The notes under the pieces were generated by a model, which was given only the letters and a program-made list of their open reading frames with translations, was not told the DNA's origin and did not search any database. Positions 38,242 through 48,314 of a stretch of DNA of 64,000 nucleotides are shown here, piece after piece. Source of the stretch: Aureobasidium sp. EXF-3400 (taxonomy: Eukaryota; Ascomycota; Dothideomycetes; Dothideales; Saccotheciaceae). Within the stretch, counting starts at the first letter, position 1, and each line of letters begins with the position of its first letter. Both the position numbers and the translations under genes were made by a program. The stretch is taken from assembly GCA_024195585.1 (NCBI GenBank), contig SWBL01000288.1:1-64000 (forward strand). The letters are read 5' to 3'.

Positions 38242-40876
38242 CGTCTACTATCTGCTACCGACTCAGCATTGTTGAAAGTGCCTTGACTGATTCCAAGAAC
38301 AACGGCACACGCAGCCTTCCTCTCGTCGAAAATCGTCATAGAAAATATGCCTTGGCACTCATGCATGTGAAAGCGCACGGCCCTTTTCTTCGTTGGCCAT
38401 GGGTTTATCATCGTCTGTCTCTTCAAGTTGTCAAGTCTAGAGCACAGCGAAATCTTGGTGTCATTTTGACCTCTGCGTGGTCTGGGACACCTTGCCCTGA
38501 GAATCATCGTAAGAGCAGTGTAGTCTGCATCTCACCAATATATCTGGTGAACAGCCGGACCGACTTAAATGGTTGATGGTCCAAGATTTCGTGAATACCA
38601 TGTTTCTATCAAAAGTCCTATGTAGTGCATGGGAGAGACCTGAGAAGGGTACGAATGGATACATGTGGTCACAAAAGACATATTAAGCTGGTGTAGATAT
38701 CTCACAGAGCCCACTGCTGTTTGATATATACCAAAGGCACATTCGAACAGGGTGCTCTTATCAGCGAGACAGCGAAGCAAAAAGCTTACTAAGCTCATAC
38801 GCACAGACCCGCTCCGTTTTCTCACCTAAATCTCTGCTGCGTCTTCCGACTCTTCTTTTCTCCTTCATGAACAACGCAAGCGCGAAAAGCGCATAACACT
38901 GACTTTAAAAGCATTTTCGATTTGAGACGCCTCTTCGTGATGGCTCCATGAAAACGAAAACCGTCTGTACAGTGGAGAACAGAGTAATATAGGGTTATGG
39001 GTGACGTTCCACCTGCCTTCGGGCTCATGGGTGGAAGGTCAATGACCTTTCGTACATCCTTTTCCAAGCAAAAAAGCAATTCATGCTTGGTGGTTGAAAC
39101 CATTCGTGTCGTATATGCACGACAAGAGTCGTGGTTTTTGGCTTTTGATGATCAACTTTGAGAGTCAAGTGATTTACCTCAAGCCATCATGCAGGGATAA
39201 AACTCATGCTCAGCTATAAGCTCATGATTGCTTCTAGACTCTCTCAGCGTAGCTGCAGAAATGCACAATGCTTTCGCAGAGAATGTGGCCTCTACAGAGG
39301 TACCTCGTCAAAGGCTATCTCCATGGCTAGACTTATACTTGACTCGCAACTGTGCATCTCGATAGCGTACAACGACCTTTGTATACGCAATGGACAAGGG
39401 GTCAATTGTAACATTACGACAGTCTTTGGCACATGTTTTTCGTCCACCAGCCACTGGTCGTGAGTAATCACGTTCAGCCATGAACATAGACCCAGTACGT
39501 AATGTCAGGGCCCGACGAAGACTACAGCGGCACGCTCAAGAAGTGGTAATGAACTCTTCGCTAATTCGTCTCCATCACGAATGACTGATCACTCATCATG
39601 GCTGCTGTGGCTCGGAGATTCAGAATGTGACGAGCAGCAATGCTATTCCTAGGTTCTGAGTTGAAAGTATCAATTTTGTGTTTAATGGTCGTCCACAGCT
39701 GCATACTTCCACGTTTCCGCCAGGTACCAGTATGCACCAATGCCATCATAACCACGACTGAGGGAGAGCACACTGCTCGTCCGCGGATAAATGTATACCT
39801 AGGTATTGCTGTAGACTATGCAGCGCGGCTGTGGCCCAGATAAACGACGTTTCAGAAACCAACGGTTGCGGCTATCGACGGGCTGGAACTCTCGGCCTCA
39901 ACCGAACAGTTTTCCTCGTGGACGAGAAAGCTTTGTGTGCGAAAAGTCAACTCAAGACTGGCCTGTCTTAGTGCCTTCCTTGAGGTCTTTATAGAATAAC
40001 GTTCGAAGGATTCTGTCTCATTATCGGCTCGTATGCCCTGAAATGACCTTGCCGCGGATTGCTGCCCTACCAGATCGTCGGATTATTGGTTCTCGGTACT
40101 CTAGGAACTCGGTCCCGCTTGCGAGCCTTGAACGACAATCTCCCAGTCGCCATGTGAAGCTCTTGCTGCATTCAGATGTCCCATCGATCTGGGATCCCAG
40201 GATCTGGGGTCCTACGCATGAGTTACCCATCTTTTGTCACAACTTCCTTGTCCATGTGGTGCTCCTCCAATCCAAGCTTTTGTCAACATCCTGGTATCCT
40301 TGATCTTTGAAACCACTACTCGATCCTTTCAGCCGCTTGCGCACCCTTCCATCATCCATAATCTCATGGACCAGCGATCGTTCACATCACCAAAGACATA
40401 TCGTTGGATGTCTCCACCATAAGGCATCGTTGACGTGGGTGTCGTTCGTGTATGATCTATCTACCGCTCCCGGCAACGTTGCCCTAGCCGGTCCGATAAT
40501 TACACCTTGTTTTGCTTCTGGCCCTGTCCTTCACTCTTGTTTCAGCCTTAGCCTAGCTCGCAATGGGTGCGAAGATGTGCTGTATACATGCAAGGCAGGG
40601 CATAGTGTAAGGCTATGGCTTGGGAAACTTCCCACACCCTGACGCCTCTTCCGAACTCTATGCTCCTCTGCTCGTGCGTAAGTAGATCTTCAGTATCATC
40701 GGCCATTAGCGCTCCACCATCTTTCCAATGAGTATTTTCAGCCTGAGCCGCAGGCGAAAGAGATCTCTACCTTGGCTCAAGGAAATGATCGAACACAATG
40801 TACATATTCTGTTACTACCCCAGCTACGGCGGGATCTGATTTTCGATTTCTCCCTCCGTCATTTGGATCTAGCACG
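38242..40876. other. Gene-poor region of 2.6 kb
   Basis: I find no supported gene. Frames are all under 115 codons, most start at non-ATG or lie in poor context, and none has a recognisable motif. The first 250 bp should be the MDM31 promoter and the last few hundred the promoter of the membrane protein gene. Sequence composition is mixed, without obvious direct or inverted terminal repeats that would mark a transposon, although decayed elements cannot be excluded by eye. Confidence 0.45.
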
Positions 40877-42376
40877 ATGAAGACCTTTCTGTCAGATCAT
40901 TACGAATTGCAGAAGGTGACTCTGGACGACTTGACCGTCGCATCACTATGCTGGGGGTATGATGAAACGTGGAGCATCTCGACAGGGAATCAAAACTAAC
41001 TCAACGATAGCTTCACACTAGGATTCGGTTTTCTGACAACATGGAAAGCCATGAAGCAGACCACAGCGATGGGTCATCGTTACGGCTTTTCCGGAATTAA
41101 ATCAAATGCTTATGTGTGGATGATCTGGGCCGAGATCACCGTCTGCCTTGCATTCAGTATTGTTTGTTGGCTGTATCTGAGAGGCATCGTTGCTCCAAGG
41201 TATGAGGGCAAATATGTAGCAGTCTATCTTACCATCTTACTGACTCGTGAATAGTTTCGCTTTCTACTTTTCGATCTTGACGCTCTGGGCCCTGCAAGTT
41301 CAGTTTCTACTTCAAATTATCATCAACCGTGTTGGTGTGCTCATGCTAGACCGAAAGAGGGCGAGAAACCTCAAATATGGTGTCGCTGCCTTCATCACAC
41401 TCATCAATATATCCGTGTATTGTATCTGGGTACGAAATTGAGTAATGTTTCGACAGGAGACCAAGTCTGACTCGTTTGACAGGTGCCAGCAAGACTGCAG
41501 ATCAGCGAAAGGTACATCAAGATCAACAACGTATGGGACCGCTGCGAGAAGGTCATCTACCTCGTTGTGGATGCTATGCTCAACTTTCTCTTTGTTCGCG
41601 TCGTTCGCCGTAATCTTGTCAAGCCTGGCCTGAAGAAGTACGAGAGCTTGGTCAGATTTAATCTGTACATCATTGGCTTCTCTTTGGCAATGGACGTCCT
41701 CATCATTGCTATGATGTCTTTGAAGAACTCTTTTGTATACAGTAAGTCATCCAAAATCGCTCTACAACAGAACTACGAAGACTGATTCCAAGATAGTGCA
41801 ATTTCATCCGCTCGCATATGTAAGCCTCTATCATTACCTTCTCTCATGTGCCAATGTGTTTTGTACGACGATGCTAACGCCTTTCCTCAGATCGTAAAAC
41901 TCAACATCGAGATGACGATGTCAGAACTCATCTCCAAGGTTGCACGAGCTCAGAACAACCCACACGGCGCTGTCATGGCAAGCACCAGCACCGGCACTCG
42001 CTCAGGAGGAAGATCTCGCGTGACCAGAACAGGTGACGACAAGATTCTGACCCAGTCAAAGATCAATGCTTTCACTGGTCGCTCTGAAGACATGGAAATG
42101 GGAATCTTGGAGAACACAGGCCCACCACACCACAACAACCTCCACACACAGATTGAAGCAGACAATTCCTCGACTGACGGCTCCGACCATGACGAAGAGC
42201 CGATTAACAAGGCGACTGGTTTCGTGGTTCGAAGAAAGCAAGAGTTTCATGTTCGAGTGGAGCACGCGGCTCCATCACCAGAAGCAGACGCAGACAGAAG
42301 ATTGGAAGACGGAGGCACAGTATCATCAAGAGAAGGGGTGGATCAGAAAGATACACAACATTGGGAATCATATTGA
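40877..42376 (+). CDS. Six-exon polytopic membrane protein, conserved fungal family of unknown function
   Basis: Exons 40877-40956, 41011-41199, 41255-41429, 41483-41741, 41797-41819 and 41891-42376 join in frame to 377 residues; introns are 53-71 nt and one exon has only 23 nt. Hydrophobic segments are seen around LDDLTVASLCWGFTLGFGFL, YVWMIWAEITVCLAFSIVCW, FAFYFSILTLWALQVQFLLQ, YGVAAFITLINISVYCIW, VIYLVVDAMLNFLFV and LYIIGFSLAMDVLIIAMM, giving six or seven helices. A polar, acidic cytosolic tail (about 240-377) follows. The topology resembles fungal seven-helix 'integral membrane' or receptor-like proteins. There is no CFEM domain, so it is not a canonical PTH11 receptor. Ligand and role are unknown. 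An upstream exon cannot be excluded. Confidence 0.75.
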
Positions 42377-42948
42377 GACGACAGCATACCGGATTTTGGT
42401 AACAGGTGGGATTGACCAGGCCATTATACTTACGAGCTATCAAGCACTTTTCTTTTGTCAGATTCATCACGGTATACCCCAATTGGAGACTGAGGAAAGT
42501 ATACACATATACACATTCATAAACGACTGAAATATACTTGGCAATTTGCAAACATCTTATCGAGTCTATAAGTAGGTTGATTAATTCTCATGAGCTTCGG
42601 CGCTGAAATTCCCTGTTTGGGTGGCTAGATTCTTGGAGAAACTCGAAGCACCGAGGCATTTACTCGATGGTTAAAATCCGGCTCCTTCGAAATAACCTCG
42701 CTTATGTGGCTTGTCACGGGCTGAAGATCTGCTGCACAACGGCACAAAGTCCTGTTAGTCTGGGGATAAGCTCTCACAGACTCGATGTCGTGATTTTGAG
42801 GAAGCGGGTGGATGGGGATGGAATTGGCCGCCAAACTGCCAGTTTGCCAAAAGTTCGGAGGGCAACCACAGCGTCGAGACATACCAACAGTTCATCCTCC
42901 CCACACAAACCCTCCCCTCTATTTCATACACCCCCACAAGGCGGCATC
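42377..42948. other. Intergenic region before the A-T-R-R reductase
   Basis: 572 bp. The reading frame of the next gene is open upstream to 42667, but that part is not family-like and is probably promoter and leader; the CT- and C-rich tract just before 42949 suits a fungal leader. No separate gene seen. Confidence 0.45.
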
Positions 42949-45900
42949 ATGCCTATCATTGATACTGGCAAAGATCTGTCGGCCCTCTTCACGAAACAAG
43001 TGAAAGAGACGCCTGATGCCATTGCCCTTGAGGACGAGTCAAACACATACTCGTACGCCGAGCTCGACCAGATCGTTGAGGCTCTTTCTCAACGTCTCCG
43101 CAACTACGGCGTCAGTCGCGACACACTTGTTGGTGTGCTACTTCCACGCAGTGCCGACTATGTGATTGCCTGTCTTGCTTCACTTCGTGCTGGAGGAGCA
43201 TTCCTCGTTCTCGAACTCGCGTATCCTCCGGATCTATTGGCCGACGTCATTGACGACGCCAAACCGGCTGTCGTTGTTACTCACAGCTCTGAGGTCGGCA
43301 AGATCCAGCAAGGTGTTCCAGTCATCGCTCTCAACGAGGAAGCACAAGAAATCAATGGCGATCACAAAGAGCCAGCGCCTCTGCCCGCTGACGATGATCT
43401 CGAGCGCCTTGCTTTTGTTGCTTACTCGTCAGGTACTACTGGAAAGCCCAAGGGTATCGCCAATCCTCATAGAGCACCCGTGCTATCATATGACCTGAGA
43501 TTCGCCGTGTCGGACCAGCAGCCAGGCGACCGTGTTGCATGCAATGTCTTTTTCATCTGGGAAATTCTGCGTCCTCTATTACGTGGAGCCACTGTCGTCG
43601 CCGTTCCTGATGAGGTCAGCTATGACCCTCACGCCCTTGTTGAATTGCTTGCGACCAAGAAAATCACCGAGACTTTGATGACTCCCACCCTCCTGGCCAC
43701 TGTTCTCTCGCGTCACCCTGACATTGCCCAACGTCTTCCTGACCTCCGTGTCTTATGGCTTAATGGCGAAGTCGTCACTACCGATCTCGCCCGCAATGCC
43801 TTGAAAGCTCTTCCCAAAGTGCGCCTACTTAATTGCTACAGTGCTTGTGAGACGCATGAGATTGCCTGTGGTAACATTGGCGAGATGCTCGAGTATCTCG
43901 ATGAGGCTGCCCTCTACTGTCCAGTCGGCCCATCTCTCGACCGCGAACATACCTACATTGTCGATGAGGTTGGCAACAGAGTAGAGGATGGTGTCAGCGG
44001 AGAGCTCTTCTTCGGCGGTAAACTTTTGGCTCGCGGCTACCTCAACCTGCCCGAAACCACCGCTAAAGCTTTCCTGAGAGACGAGTACGACTCGACCGAG
44101 GGTGCTCTCATGTATAGAACTGGAGACCTGGCACGTATGCTTCCTTCGGGCCTTCTTGAAATCACTGGTCGTGTTGGATCCATGATCAAGCTACGTGGCT
44201 ACTCTGTCGTGCCCGCCAAGGTTGAGAAGTCTATTGTTACCCATCTCGCTGTCAGCCAGTGCGCAGTCGTCGCCCATGGAGAGGGTCTTGACAGACAATT
44301 AGTGGCTTACATTGTGCGCGACAAGAATGAGACCAAGGACCGCAAGTTCCCTGAAATTCTTGAATCAGGACACAGCCCCGAAGCTCGCAAAGCACTTTCT
44401 GAGGCTCTAGCACAGTACATGCTTCCCTCGTTATGGGTTGTGCTTGAGGAATTGCCTCTGCATGAAGTCTCTGGAAAGGTCGATCTCAAGAAGCTGCCAG
44501 CACCCGTCACAACCCCACCTAATGGTGCCAACGGAACTAAGGCTGCTCAGGCACAGGATCCAATCGGCGTCAACGATGTTGCAGAGGTCTGGGCCGCCAT
44601 CTTGAACATGCCCCGAAGCATTATCTCGCCGTCGAGCAACTTCTTCGATCTCGGTGGTCACTCGCTTTCGCTCGCAAACTTGGCCGCGAAGCTTTCGAAG
44701 ACTTTCGGCTTCCGTGTTCCTGTCGCTCGTCTCGCAGACCCCCCTACTCTTACTGGTCACGTCGAGACTGTTCGGGGCGTTAGAGATGGACATGCTGCTG
44801 CAGTGCAAGCAGATCTCCCTGCCGTATTGCGTAAGGATTCCACCCTTGACAACGACATCCAGGCCAACGGAGCCAAGTTTTGCCCTCTGAACAAAGCCAA
44901 CACTGTTCTCCTGACCGGTGCAACCGGTTTCTTGGGCGCTTTCCTTCTGAACGATCTTTTGGAGAACACATCAGCTCAGATTGTCTGTCTGGTGCGCTTC
45001 AACAACCCAGAAGGTAGCGATTACTCTGCTGGTATCGCAAGATTGAGAAGACATCTTCTCGACTTGGGCTTGTGGCGTGATTCGATCATGGAGCGTGTTG
45101 AGATCCTGCCCGGTAACCTCTCTCGTGAGCGCCTCGGTCTTAGTCAGGATCTCTGGAACGACATGGTTTCTAGAGTCAATGTCATTGTTCACGCTGGTGC
45201 TACTGTCAACCTGGTCTACCCTTATGCCTCTCTGCGTGGCGCCAACATCGAAGGTACCAGAGAGATCCTGCGCCTTGCTTCCCAGAGTGGTGCTACCGTT
45301 CAGTATGTCTCGACTAACGGCGTCTTGCCTCCTTCCAAGCATGGCTGGCCTGAGTTTGCTATGCTTGACGTAGACTCTGTTCAGGACAAGCTCCTTGATG
45401 GCTATGGTCAGACTAAGTGGGTTGCTGAACAACTCGTTCACGAGGCTAGTCGCCGTGGCCTGCCAGTCAAGATTCTACGTGCAGGTACAATCAGTGGTCA
45501 CAGTTTGACCGGTTCTGCTAACGCCTGGGATCTGGTATCTGCTCTGATCGTTGAGTCAATTCATCTTGGCTTCCGTCCCGATGTCGAGGGATGGCGCGCT
45601 GAGATGACTCCTGTGGACTTTGTCAGCAAAGCCATTATCCACCTCGCCAACCAATCTCAAGCTAAACAGCTTGTGTTCCATCTTGGAGACCCCACCCCTG
45701 TTGACATGAGCTCCGTCTTCGAAGACCTAGAGAAGCTTGGCTACCCGACAAAACCTCTTGATTGGGATGAGTGGGTTACCATGTGGACAGAGAAGAGAGG
45801 AAACGTTAGAGGTGGTGATGGCAATTTCACCGTCGACATCCTTCGCAGTGGTATGCCTAGCGTCGAGTTCCTTAGAGGCATTGTTGTTCTCAACAACGAG

Positions 45901-46794
45901 GCCACTAGACCTTTCCGATCTGTTGTCGAACGTCCTAAGGTTGATGCCGTTCTCCTCGAGACGTACACTCGCCACTGGTTCGCTAGAGGATGGCTACCCC
46001 GCCCTCCTTCAGGTCTGAGCTCTCTCGGTGGGGCTGCACACATGCCCCGCAGAGGACCCTTGAGCGGACGTGTTGCCGTCGTTACCGGAGCTTCATCTGG
46101 AATTGGCGCTGCTGTCGCTGTTGCCCTCGCAAGAGAAGGTTGTCATATCGCTCTTGCTGCTCGTCGCACAGATGCTCTGGAAGCACTCAAGCGCAGACTT
46201 ACCATCCGTGAAGGCAAGGTTATTGTTCGCCAAACCGATGTCACAAACCGCCAGCAGGTCGCAGCTCTTATTCAGGCTACTGAAGAGGAGCTCGGCCCGG
46301 TCGACATCCTCGTTTCATGCGCTGGTGTCATGTACTTCACCATGATGGCTAATGCCAAGGTTGATGAATGGGAACAAACCGTCGATGTCAACTGCAAGGG
46401 TCTGCTGAACTGCTTGTCCTCCACCGTGCCTGGCATGCTTGAGCGTGGTGCTGGCCACATTGTTGCTATCTCATCAGACGCTGGTCGCAAGTGCTTCCCT
46501 GGTCTCGGTGTTTACTCAGCCAGTAAGGTCTTTGTCGAATTCACCCTGCAAGCCTTGCGTCTCGAGACAGCAGGCAAAGGTCTCCGCGTCACCGGTGTTC
46601 AGCCCGGAAACACGCAGACTGACCTTCTCACTATGTCTAGCGACAAGGAGGCCGTTTCGAAGTACGGAGAGCCTTCTGGCGCCCAGATTCTGGACCCTGA
46701 AGATGTCGCCAACTCCATCGTCTACGCGCTCAAGCAGCCCGCACACGTTGCTGTCAACGAGATTCTGATCGAACCTCGCGACGAGCCTATCTAA
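42949..46794 (+). CDS. NRPS-like carboxylic acid reductase with A-T-R1-R2 domains, glycine betaine reductase (ATRR)-like
   Basis: 1281 residues, one exon. Adenylation domain, about 1-520: A3 VAYSSGTTGKPKG, A5 NCYSACETHE, A7 MYRTGDLAR, A8 ITGRVGSMIKLRGYSVVPAKVE and A10 SGKVDLKK. Carrier domain FFDLGGHSLSL, with the phosphopantetheine Ser about 572. Thioester reductase R1 from about 650: VLLTGATGFLGAF and catalytic YGQTKWVAE. A second, short-chain reductase R2 from about 1042: VVTGASSGIGAAV and YSASKVF, to the C-terminus. This order and length match the fungal ATRR described in Aspergillus nidulans, which reduces glycine betaine through its aldehyde to choline. No condensation domain is present, so this is not a peptide synthetase. 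An alternative is an aryl or alpha-aminoadipate-like reductase, but neither carries a second C-terminal SDR. Substrate is inferred from architecture only. Confidence 0.85.
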   Translation: MPIIDTGKDLSALFTKQVKETPDAIALEDESNTYSYAELDQIVEALSQRLRNYGVSRDTLVGVLLPRSADYVIACLASLRAGGAFLVLELAYPPDLLADVIDDAKPAVVVTHSSEVGKIQQGVPVIALNEEAQEINGDHKEPAPLPADDDLERLAFVAYSSGTTGKPKGIANPHRAPVLSYDLRFAVSDQQPGDRVACNVFFIWEILRPLLRGATVVAVPDEVSYDPHALVELLATKKITETLMTPTLLATVLSRHPDIAQRLPDLRVLWLNGEVVTTDLARNALKALPKVRLLNCYSACETHEIACGNIGEMLEYLDEAALYCPVGPSLDREHTYIVDEVGNRVEDGVSGELFFGGKLLARGYLNLPETTAKAFLRDEYDSTEGALMYRTGDLARMLPSGLLEITGRVGSMIKLRGYSVVPAKVEKSIVTHLAVSQCAVVAHGEGLDRQLVAYIVRDKNETKDRKFPEILESGHSPEARKALSEALAQYMLPSLWVVLEELPLHEVSGKVDLKKLPAPVTTPPNGANGTKAAQAQDPIGVNDVAEVWAAILNMPRSIISPSSNFFDLGGHSLSLANLAAKLSKTFGFRVPVARLADPPTLTGHVETVRGVRDGHAAAVQADLPAVLRKDSTLDNDIQANGAKFCPLNKANTVLLTGATGFLGAFLLNDLLENTSAQIVCLVRFNNPEGSDYSAGIARLRRHLLDLGLWRDSIMERVEILPGNLSRERLGLSQDLWNDMVSRVNVIVHAGATVNLVYPYASLRGANIEGTREILRLASQSGATVQYVSTNGVLPPSKHGWPEFAMLDVDSVQDKLLDGYGQTKWVAEQLVHEASRRGLPVKILRAGTISGHSLTGSANAWDLVSALIVESIHLGFRPDVEGWRAEMTPVDFVSKAIIHLANQSQAKQLVFHLGDPTPVDMSSVFEDLEKLGYPTKPLDWDEWVTMWTEKRGNVRGGDGNFTVDILRSGMPSVEFLRGIVVLNNEATRPFRSVVERPKVDAVLLETYTRHWFARGWLPRPPSGLSSLGGAAHMPRRGPLSGRVAVVTGASSGIGAAVAVALAREGCHIALAARRTDALEALKRRLTIREGKVIVRQTDVTNRQQVAALIQATEEELGPVDILVSCAGVMYFTMMANAKVDEWEQTVDVNCKGLLNCLSSTVPGMLERGAGHIVAISSDAGRKCFPGLGVYSASKVFVEFTLQALRLETAGKGLRVTGVQPGNTQTDLLTMSSDKEAVSKYGEPSGAQILDPEDVANSIVYALKQPAHVAVNEILIEPRDEPI

Positions 46795-47758
46795 GGAATC
46801 AAGAGAGGACCACAAAAAAGAAGAGGAGATCATCGCAATAGTTTTCGATTGAAAGCATATCTTGCACGGCCGTATCTTGTAACACAAGCACACATATGCA
46901 TGGAGGGCACACTCATTCACTATGACTGCAGGAGTTGAGGATCTTTCTTTTCTTATCATGTCTTTTTTGTAATATATAAAACACCAACAACGGCAGATTT
47001 CGGGGGTTGTTCTTCTTTTTCCCTCTGGGAAACCAGTGGTTTATCGCGCTTCTAACATAACTTTTTGTACTAACTGACTTGACAGATACTATCCCATCGC
47101 GACGAATTCACCTGTACTAATCATGCTGACAGATCTTCTTCGATTGCGACAAAACATAACGTTCTGTGTTACTAACTATACTTCTCTTATCTTTCCCTTC
47201 TCTTGCTCAACTTCGCTGAAGATTACACAGGAAGGTAAGTCTCTGTTCTAACGATATGGCTGTAATCCACGAGCAGGTACGTTTCACTTCTTCGATTTTC
47301 CCACCTGAATTGTGCTATGCGAATCAAGTTTGAAGCGATTAGTGGCCATAAGACACAGAAAGGATTTGCATGGGCAGTTCTCTGATGATTTCAGAGAGGA
47401 CAACATCTAGATATTCTAATAGTCATGTAATGCAAGTCGTTCAACGGACACAAAAGGACTCGACCTGGAAGCAGTGTCTTGTGAACTTGTCTAAATAATG
47501 TAGATGATAGAGAGTGTTTTGTTTTTGTGTGCACGTTGCATCGGTTTCGAAATCGCTGAGAGACAAGGTCGGCGACTGGACGCATTAAACTAGGGTTGCG
47601 TTCAAAACTTCTGCGTAGAGACAAAGAGTCATCCGTGCAAGAAAGCTATTGTTGTCGATACTCTCACCCGCAAAGCATTCGTCTTCAGAGTAGCACACCG
47701 ATAGCTCGAGTCAAGTAACTTGAGGATTTATCGTGTCAGCGAAAGAATCTCTTCTACT
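46795..47758. other. Intergenic region with TATA box and cluster of splice-like motifs
   Basis: 964 bp. TATATAAA at 46973-46980 is followed by several intron-like pieces on the plus strand: CTAAC near 47052, ACTAACTGACTTGACAG near 47070-47087, and a good donor GGTAAGT near 47233 with CTAAC and an acceptor GAGCAG before 47277. A short ATG frame (MAVIHEQ, at 47255) ends at a GTACGT donor with no recognisable following exon. A spliced noncoding transcript is possible; no protein gene is supported. Confidence 0.3.
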
Positions 47759-47908
47759 GCAGCGAGTGAGATTCGAACTCACAATCTCCTCAACACCTAG
47801 TTCACCCTAGTTAGTACGTCGAACATACACACATCATCGGGTGTTTCGGTACGCTTGTGTTTGCAAGACCGTAGAGGTGAGGTATCTTGACCGTTAGACC
47901 ATTGCTGC
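47759..47908 (-). tRNA. tRNA or tRNA-like gene with a putative 78-nt intron, isotype unclear
   Basis: Read on the minus strand, a full cloverleaf can be drawn. The acceptor is 47902-47908 with 47759-47765 (six of seven pairs). The D stem is GTCT/AGAT and the T stem GTGAG/CTCAC around TTCGAAT. The anticodon stem CCTCA (47878-47882) pairs perfectly with TGAGG (47788-47792). The A box TGGTCTAACGG (47891-47901) and B box GTTCGAATC (47770-47778) are good. The 85 nt between the anticodon-stem halves equal a 7-nt loop plus a 78-nt intron. With this stem the loop reads CCTCTA before the intron, giving TCT after an unusual C33; shifting one base gives a U33 and CTA but breaks one stem pair. There is no TTTT terminator just downstream, so a pseudogene is possible. 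Confidence 0.55.
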
Positions 47909-48314
47909 TTGTTTGTTTGGCAAAATTGGCCAGTGGGAGAAGATGTAGCTTGGAGACGTTTGTGATGAGGGAAATGGGAGAGAGGAAGGGGGCTTGTTGG
48001 TTCTTTCCTCGGCGAGCGGGACTGTTAGCGAGAAAGAATCGACAGAAGTGGTTGGCACCTGCCGGGTGCTCGATGTTGTGAAATCTTGAAGTGCGAAGAA
48101 CATAAGGATTGTATAATCTTCATAACGAACTGACAACGAAACACATTACAGAACTTTTACGTCGCTCTTCGTTCCTGTGATACTCCCATGCTGATAAAAC
48201 TTGCTTCCCCTCTTTGACCCTCCCCAACTCCTTGTAGCTCCTGCTCCAGAAAAAAAAAGGCATAATAATAATTTGTCGAAAAGAAAAAGAAAAAAAACTC
48301 AGACCACATGTAGT
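47909..48314. other. Intergenic region, tRNA-like locus / SDR
   Basis: 406 bp. A/T-rich with long A-runs near 48250-48297, probably the 3' side of the SDR gene. A 64-codon plus frame and an 80-codon minus frame are not recognisable. No gene supported. Confidence 0.4.

Noticed and set aside
42667..42948. In-frame extension upstream of the A-T-R-R enzyme
   Set aside because: The open frame continues 94 codons upstream, but the sequence does not resemble the family and ends in a CT-rich leader; the ATG at 42949 opens the adenylation domain at the usual place.
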